Origin: Gammaproteobacteria bacterium
GTDB lineage: Bacteria; Pseudomonadota; Gammaproteobacteria; J044
Direction of reading: 5' to 3'
Assembly: GCA_026995955.1 (NCBI GenBank)
Contig: JALWNJ010000272.1
Span: 1 to 13,466 of the forward strand
Length of the DNA: 13,466 bases
Shown: positions 7,118 through 13,466 of the stretch, piece by piece
Position numbering within the stretch: position 1 is the stretch's first letter
How the letters are laid out: the number at the start of each line of letters is the position of its first letter
The notes under the pieces: generated by a model
Databases searched by the model: none
Seen by the model: the letters and a program-made list of their open reading frames with translations, nothing else
What the model was told of the DNA's origin: nothing
Made by a program: the position numbers and the translations under genes

Positions 7118-7998
7118 CAGGCCCCGCTCTCGCGCAGCAGCTTCATGGCATTGCGCAGGCTGCGCACCATGCGGTTGAAGGAGCGCGCCAGCGAGGAGAT
7201 CTCGTCCCTGCCGTGCACCGGGAGTTCCTCCACCTCGTCGAGGCTGGTGCTCATCGCCTCGGCCTGCCCGGCGATGCGCGCCACGCGGCGGATGACGAAG
7301 TAGTGCAGCAACAGGTTGAGCGCTACCGCCACGGCCAAGAACACCAGCACCATCCCGCCCATGAACACCAGAAACTCGCGCCGCGCCCGTTGCAGCGGAT
7401 ACTCCGCCGGCACGGTGACGATCTGCGCTCCGATCACCTCGCCCAGCTTCCAGCCGAAGCCGTTGTCGCGGCCATAGCGCGCCACCACGGCGGGCGGTGC
7501 CTTGTCGGGCGTGTCGTGGCAGGCGAGGCAGGCCGGGTTGGTGATGCGGATGGGATGGCTGATGTACAGCAGGCGACCCGCACTGCCCTGCCGCAGGCCC
7601 TTGAGTTCCTTCGCTTCGGGATGATCGCGGAACCACTCGATGACATCGGCCTCCCAGTCCAGCGCGCGGTGCTCCGGATTGGTGGGATTGAGCGCCGCCT
7701 CGCGGTAGTCGTACTCGGGGTAGTCCTTCTGCAGGTAGCGCACGAACCGGGTGGCGGCATAGGCCGGCACCGTCTGCGGATGGAACCTGCCGTCCTCGAG
7801 CCGATTGACGACCGGGCGCACCTCCTCCACGGTGTAGCTGCGCACGGCCTGGGCGCTGCTCAGCAGGACATTGGCCGATTCGGTGACCTCCTCCTCGGCA
7901 TGTTCCGAGATCACCTGCCAGGACACCCAGGCGGCAATGACGAGACCCGCCAGGCTGACCAGCATGAGGATGAGATTGAATCGCAGACGCAGGGACAC
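7117..7998 (-). CDS. Membrane heme-sensor protein: Tll0287-like (DUF3365) domain plus HAMP
   Basis: A 293-residue inner-membrane protein. The layout is an N-terminal membrane helix (about 8-29), a periplasmic region (30-208), a second membrane helix (209-235) and a cytoplasmic HAMP domain (about 236-288, with DEISSLARSFNRM). The periplasmic part has the features of the Tll0287-like/DUF3365 family and one c-type heme motif, CLACH (C157, C160, H161). Family members are thought to sense redox state or small ligands such as NO or O2. No histidine kinase, methyl-accepting or cyclase output follows the HAMP; the overlapping Ser/Thr kinase gene is the likely partner. The start is the GTG at 7998: GGAG lies six bases upstream, and the longer frame to 8550 runs antisense-like through the spacer and the patatin gene. 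Confidence 0.88.
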   Translation of the reverse strand: MSLRLRFNLILMLVSLAGLVIAAWVSWQVISEHAEEEVTESANVLLSSAQAVRSYTVEEVRPVVNRLEDGRFHPQTVPAYAATRFVRYLQKDYPEYDYREAALNPTNPEHRALDWEADVIEWFRDHPEAKELKGLRQGSAGRLLYISHPIRITNPACLACHDTPDKAPPAVVARYGRDNGFGWKLGEVIGAQIVTVPAEYPLQRARREFLVFMGGMVLVFLAVAVALNLLLHYFVIRRVARIAGQAEAMSTSLDEVEELPVHGRDEISSLARSFNRMVRSLRNAMKLLRESGA

Positions 7999-8014
7999 AA
8001 GAAACTCCGGAGGC

Positions 8015-8029
8015 AGGAAACGATTTCCT
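8015..8029. promoter_or_regulatory. Palindrome in the sensor-kinase leader (operator candidate)
   Basis: AGGAAA and TTTCCT flank a 3-bp centre in perfect inversion. The site falls about 17 bp before the GTG of the heme-sensor gene, just downstream of the transcription start predicted from the minus-strand TATACT hexamer. That position suits a repressor operator; an mRNA hairpin is the alternative. No regulator gene is adjacent. Confidence 0.4.
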
Positions 8030-8037
8030 TCTCCCCG

Positions 8038-8073
8038 AGTATAGGGCCCCGCCACGGCCGGGGGACCTATACT
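8038..8073. promoter_or_regulatory. 36-bp inverted repeat with divergent -10-like hexamers
   Basis: AGTATAGG (8038-8045) and CCTATACT (8066-8073) are perfect inverse copies. Inside them CCCCG (8047-8051) and CGGGG (8059-8063) pair again around a 7-bp centre, leaving a small bulge on each side. Each outer arm holds TATACT, a 5 of 6 match to the -10 consensus, one facing the sensor gene and one facing the small plus-strand ORF. Neither has a good -35, so activator-dependent divergent promoters or a protein-binding palindrome are both possible. No U-run follows, so a terminator is unlikely. Confidence 0.45.
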
Positions 8074-8099
8074 TTGGTATGACCGGAACGGGACTTCAC

Positions 8100-8222
8100 A
8101 TGGACACCCGCAGCGAAACCGTGCAGCCACCGCCCGGCGAGCCGGCCCTGAACGGGCCGGGCGGGCCAGGGCTGGTGCTGCTGGCAATCGCGGTGGTACT
8201 GATCCTGATGCGCCGCCGCTGA
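8100..8222 (+). CDS. Candidate small membrane protein, 40 residues
   Basis: The ATG at 8100 opens a 40-codon frame ending in TGA at 8220-8222. The first half is polar and Pro/Gly-rich (TVQPPPGEPALNGPGGPG); the second is a single hydrophobic helix (LVLLAIAVVLILM) ending in three arginines. That tail resembles C-terminal membrane-anchor or sorting signals, though the protein is very short. GGGA lies six bases upstream; an in-frame ATG at 8079 would add seven residues. It faces away from the sensor gene and converges on the patatin gene with a 24-bp gap. Coding is unproven: high GC favours chance frames, but the Shine-Dalgarno, the -10-like hexamer and the membrane pattern argue for a second look. 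Confidence 0.4.
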   Translation: MDTRSETVQPPPGEPALNGPGGPGLVLLAIAVVLILMRRR

Positions 8223-8246
8223 ACCCCGCACGCAGGCAGCGTTCGC

Positions 8247-9182
8247 CTACTTCATGCGCGCCAGCAGCAGGTCGATGGCATCCTCCATGCGCGCCACCGC
8301 GCGGCGCCCTTCCTCGATGGCCTCGCCGGCGCGTTCGAACTCCATGAGCTGGATGTGCGACAGGCGGGGGGCGATCAGCAGCTCGGGCGGATCGCCGGCC
8401 ATGCGGCTGCGGGTGATGCGATCCTGCATGATGTTGATGGCGGTGGCCATGACCTCGAACAGCCCCGGCCCCTCGCGGCGGAAGTCCAGCCAGTCCGGCA
8501 GCCGATCGCGGCCCAGCAGCTCGCGCAGGCGGCTGGAATACTTCTGCCACAGCTCGTTCTCGATCAGGGCCTCGGGCAACCTGCCCTCGCTGCGATCGTC
8601 TTCCCGGTCACGGCCATTGTGACGCAGGTGGCGGCCCAGGATGTCGCCATTGAGGTTCACTGCGATGACCACATCGGCGCCCATCGCCCGGCACAGCGAC
8701 ACCGGCACCGGATTGACCAGCCCGCCGTCGATGTACCACTTGCCATCCTTCTTCGCCGGCGTGAACAGGCCCGGCAGCGCAATGGAGGCACGCACCGCCT
8801 CGGACAGCAGACCCTCGCGCAACCACACCTCGCGCCCGTTCTCGAGTTCCGTGGCCACCGCGCCGAAGGGGATGTCCAGATCCTCGATACGGCCGTCGCG
8901 CATGTAGTCGCGGAAGAAGTCGAACAGCTTCTCGCCCTCGATCAGGCCGCCGCCCAGCCAGCTTGGATCCATCAGACTGATGACATCCATGCGGGTCAGG
9001 GTCAGCAGCCACTCGTGCAGCCGCTGCAGATTGCCGCTGACATGCGCCGCGCCGACCAGCGCGCCGATCGAGGTGCCCGCCACCACCTGCGGCTCGATGC
9101 CGCGCTCGGCCAGCGCCTCGATGACGCCGACATGGGCCCAGCCGCGCGCCGAGCCACTGCCCAGGGCCAGTCCGATCTTCAT
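8247..9182 (-). CDS. Patatin-like phospholipase (RssA-like)
   Basis: Serine hydrolase of the patatin family, 311 residues, probably acting on phospholipids or other acyl esters from the cytoplasmic side. The catalytic dyad is S38 in GTSIG (36-40) and D152 in DGG (152-154); the oxyanion loop is GSGSARG (8-14). ASIALPGLF (132-140) is typical of the bacterial RssA/YchK-type branch. The C-terminal 130 residues are charged and helical and may bind membrane or partners. No signal peptide or membrane helix is seen. GGGAGCG precedes the ATG. It lies 48 bp after the PII-like gene; TGTAAT (9210-9215) with a 3 of 6 -35 could be a weak private promoter. No terminator is visible in between, so read-through from the metal operon is possible. 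Substrate unknown. Confidence 0.9.
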   Translation of the reverse strand: MKIGLALGSGSARGWAHVGVIEALAERGIEPQVVAGTSIGALVGAAHVSGNLQRLHEWLLTLTRMDVISLMDPSWLGGGLIEGEKLFDFFRDYMRDGRIEDLDIPFGAVATELENGREVWLREGLLSEAVRASIALPGLFTPAKKDGKWYIDGGLVNPVPVSLCRAMGADVVIAVNLNGDILGRHLRHNGRDREDDRSEGRLPEALIENELWQKYSSRLRELLGRDRLPDWLDFRREGPGLFEVMATAINIMQDRITRSRMAGDPPELLIAPRLSHIQLMEFERAGEAIEEGRRAVARMEDAIDLLLARMK

Positions 9183-9230
9183 GCTGCGCTCCCGCTTGCG
9201 GAAAACGCCATTACAGCACGAATCGCCCCG

Positions 9231-9575
9231 CTACTCACAGGCCTCGTGGTCACATTCGCGGCGCGTGCGAATGTGAAACAGCGTCTCCACCGGCAGGATG
9301 GCGACGATGCCGTCTCCTTCCAGCCCGGTATGTGCCGCCTCCATGATCGCCTCGGCGATCTCGCGTGCCCGTGCGCGCTCGATGAACACCTCGATGCGCA
9401 CATGGGTGAGCAGCCAGTCCGGCGAGTAGAAACTGGCATGCTCGCCAAAGCCCTTGACCCGCGTCACGCTGACGCCCGGCACGCCGAGATCCATCAGCCG
9501 TTCCTCCACCGCCCTGAGTGCATCCGGCCGGATGATGGCCGTCACTTTGCGAAAGCGCATGTCCGGTTCCGTCAT
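9231..9575 (-). CDS. Divergent PII-like protein linked to metal efflux
   Basis: PII/GlnB-fold protein of 114 residues. Seen: the opening strand KVTAIIRPDALRAVEERLMDLGV (10-32), a T-loop region (about 41-58, GFGEHASFYSPDWLLT) unlike the uridylylated loop of GlnB, and the B/C-loop region TGLEGDGIVAILPVE (83-97) followed by HIRTRR. The canonical PII signatures are absent, so regulation by GlnD is not expected. The tail RECDHEACE places two Cys and one His close together (C108, H110, C113), a plausible metal site. A separate group of PII proteins (PII-NG) is known to be encoded beside CusA/CzcA-type metal pumps; this gene fits that group. Its start overlaps the SHOCT stop by four bases (ATGA). 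An alternative start at 9560 would drop five residues. Confidence 0.85.
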   Translation of the reverse strand: MTEPDMRFRKVTAIIRPDALRAVEERLMDLGVPGVSVTRVKGFGEHASFYSPDWLLTHVRIEVFIERARAREIAEAIMEAAHTGLEGDGIVAILPVETLFHIRTRRECDHEACE

Positions 9576-9811
9576 GATTCCAGCTCCCGCTTGAGTCGTT
9601 CGTATTCCGCCTCGTCGATCTCGCCGCGCGCCAGGCGCTGGCGCAGGATCTCGATGGCCCTGTCCCCGTCAGGGCGCCGCTCGGGCGGCGCCTCGCCGGT
9701 AGGTCGGCCTCCGCTCCCGGTAGCCAGCATCGCAACGAGCACGATCAGCACGATCGGGATCAGCCACCAGATCCACATGAATCCGCCCAAAAAACCACCG
9801 TGTCCACCCAT
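9572..9811 (-). CDS. Small membrane protein with SHOCT domain
   Basis: A 79-residue protein. A Gly/His-rich start (MGGHGGFLGG) is followed by one membrane helix (about 12-30, Trp-rich at its start), a Pro/Arg linker (32-50) and a C-terminal SHOCT motif (51-77, AIEILRQRLARGEIDEAEYE). SHOCT is a short helical hairpin thought to mediate oligomerisation or protein contacts. AGGAGA lies at the very end of the ATPase gene, 10 bp upstream. The stop overlaps the PII-like start, so the two proteins are probably made in matched amounts. A role as membrane anchor or accessory of the copper ATPase or the PII protein is inference. Confidence 0.85.
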   Translation of the reverse strand: MGGHGGFLGGFMWIWWLIPIVLIVLVAMLATGSGGRPTGEAPPERRPDGDRAIEILRQRLARGEIDEAEYERLKRELES

Positions 9812-9821
9812 GACCAGTCTC

Positions 9822-12539
<2,718 letters not shown>

Positions 12540-12579
12540 TTGTCACCTCCTTTGGTCCGGGCCACGCTGCCCTCCCTGT

Positions 12580-12990
12580 TCAGGGTTGCTTGCCCAATTT
12601 TTCGCCTATTTCCCGCCGCACCGCTTCCAGCCTCTGACCGACCAGCCCCGCACGCGGTGCCAGATCGGGCAGCTCGGCGATTCCGAGCACGGCCTGCGGA
12701 TCGACGAACAGCACGCTGACGCGGCCATCCTCGTCCTCGCGTACCACCACATTGCAGGGCAGCAGCAGACCGATGTCGGGATCGGCATCGAGCGCCTCGT
12801 TGGCCACCTCGGGGAAACAGGCCCCGAGGATGCGGTAGGGACGCCGCTCCACACCGAGGCGGAAGTGCAGGGCCTCGGTGATGTTCATGTCGGCGAGAAT
12901 GCCGAAACCATGGTCGAGCAGGGTCTGCCTGGTGGCCTCGACCACCTCGTCGAAAGGTCGATCCACGGTGATGCCGGTTCCGTACTTCAT
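12580..12990 (-). CDS. DUF302 family protein
   Basis: A 136-residue protein of the DUF302 family. The typical opening GITVDRPFDEVVEATRQTL (6-24) is present, and the core GACFPEVANEALDADPDIGL (56-75) with LLPCNVVVRE carries the characteristic cysteines C58 and C79. The biochemical function is unknown; members are often found beside metal-efflux or sulfur-oxidation genes. There is no signal peptide or membrane segment, so it is probably cytoplasmic. Two nearby cysteines could bind a soft metal or act in redox chemistry (inference). It starts one base after the RND pump stop with GGAGG upstream, so it is translationally linked to the pump; copA follows after 40 bp. Confidence 0.88.
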   Translation of the reverse strand: MKYGTGITVDRPFDEVVEATRQTLLDHGFGILADMNITEALHFRLGVERRPYRILGACFPEVANEALDADPDIGLLLPCNVVVREDEDGRVSVLFVDPQAVLGIAELPDLAPRAGLVGQRLEAVRREIGEKLGKQP

Positions 12991-12991
12991 G

Positions 12992-13466
12992 TCATGCCTC
13001 CTTGGGCTTGCGATGAGGGAAAAGCTCGCGGCGCTTCCACAGGCTGTAGAGCACGGGGATGACGAACAGCGACAGCAGCGGCGCGGTGATCATGCCGCCG
13101 AGCATGGGCGCGGCGATGCGCTGCATCACTTCGGAGCCGGTGCCACTGCCGAGCATGATGGGCAGCAGGCCGGCAAGGATGACGGCCACGGTCATGGCCT
13201 TGGGTCGCACGCGCTGCACCGCACCGTGCAGGATGGCCTGCTCCAGATCGCGCTCGTTCCTGAGCTTGCCGTGCAACCGGGCTTCGCCCACGGCGTGGTC
13301 GAGATACACCAGCATGACGATGCCGAACTCGGCGGCCACGCCGGCCAGGGCGATGAAGCCCACCCAGACCGCGACCGACATGTTGAAGTCGAGCAGCCAC
13401 AGGTACCAGAAGCCGCCGACCAGCGCGAAGGGCAGCGAGAACATCACCATCATCGGCTCGGTGAGG
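12992..13466 (-). CDS. cusA: CusA/CzcA-type heavy-metal RND efflux pump, C-terminal part
   Basis: Only the last 157 residues are in the window; full proteins are about 1,030-1,050 residues. The visible part covers the end of the second membrane bundle. It includes [22 protein letters not shown], a helix with [15 protein letters not shown] (metal-pump style with Glu), the cytoplasmic loop of charged residues, [35 protein letters not shown] and [11 protein letters not shown]. These match the heavy-metal RND subfamily rather than drug pumps. With CusB and CusC it would expel Cu(+)/Ag(+) across both membranes; those genes would lie to the right, outside the window. The adjacent Cu-type ATPase supports copper rather than Co/Zn/Cd, but the substrate residues are not visible here. 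Confidence 0.92.
   Translation of the reverse strand, partial: LTEPMMVMFSLPFALVGGFWYLWLLDFNMSVAVWVGFIALAGVAAEFGIVMLVYLDHAVGEARLHGKLRNERDLEQAILHGAVQRVRPKAMTVAVILAGLLPIMLGSGTGSEVMQRIAAPMLGGMITAPLLSLFVIPVLYSLWKRRELFPHRKPKEA

Noticed and set aside
4934..7303. 789-codon plus-strand open frame opposite the glycosyltransferase and kinase genes
   Set aside because: It crosses several genes with clear motifs on the other strand and shows no recognisable domain; a GC-driven shadow.
7118..7636. N-terminal extension of the kinase
   Set aside because: The open frame upstream is the shifted reading of the sensor gene; the kinase fold begins directly at the ATG at 7117.
7999..8550. Longer N-terminus for the heme-sensor protein
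   Set aside because: The extension would run through the palindromic spacer and antisense to the patatin 3' end, with no homologous features. The GTG at 7998 has a proper ribosome site and is followed at once by the membrane helix.
9231..9575. Ordinary GlnB/GlnK nitrogen regulator
   Set aside because: The canonical T-loop sequence with the uridylylated tyrosine is absent, and neighbours are metal-efflux genes rather than amtB or glnA.

Overview
The window reads as chromosomal DNA from a GC-rich gammaproteobacterium. The gene order trmJ-cysE-iscR-iscS-iscU-iscA-hscB, the protein sequences, and the mix of a c-type-heme sensor, a TIGR04283-type glycosyltransferase and copper efflux genes would suit a Chromatiales-like (sulfur-oxidising) lineage. 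That placement is an inference, not a measurement. All confidently called genes lie on the minus strand, so they are transcribed from right to left. The only plus-strand candidate is a 40-47 residue ORF near 8.1 kb. I found no rRNA, tRNA, insertion sequence, CRISPR array or attachment site.

Right end, 9.2-13.47 kb: a copper/metal-efflux cluster. In transcription order it holds the 3' end of a CusA-type RND pump, a DUF302 protein, a Cu(+)-type P1B ATPase with a duplicated N-terminal metal-binding region (YHS-YHS-HMBD-HMBD), a small SHOCT membrane protein, and a divergent PII-like protein with a Cys/His tail. A patatin-like hydrolase follows. Spacings of 1, 40, 10 and -4 bp suggest one operon as far as the PII gene.

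Middle, 4.69-8.25 kb: a signalling module. A membrane protein with a periplasmic c-type-heme sensor domain (Tll0287-like/DUF3365) and a HAMP domain, but no output domain, overlaps by one base (TGATG) a cytoplasmic Ser/Thr protein kinase. The kinase carries a duplicated C-terminal domain. Upstream is a 248-bp spacer with two inverted repeats, -10-like hexamers facing both ways and a tiny membrane ORF. Downstream are an unrecognised 124-residue protein and a GT2 glycosyltransferase that overlap by 11 bp.

Left end, 1-4.65 kb: housekeeping sulfur metabolism. It holds trmJ (tRNA methyltransferase), cysE (serine acetyltransferase, first step of cysteine synthesis) with its own promoter, and the isc operon iscR-iscS-iscU-iscA-hscB (hscB cut by the window edge). 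A Type-1-like IscR site lies on the isc promoter and runs into the last codons of cysE. CysE supplies the cysteine from which IscS takes sulfur for Fe-S clusters built on IscU, so biosynthesis and use sit side by side.

The most interesting parts are the split heme-sensor/kinase pair with its palindromic control region, and the PII-like and SHOCT proteins in the copper operon. Most of the rest is well-known biology.
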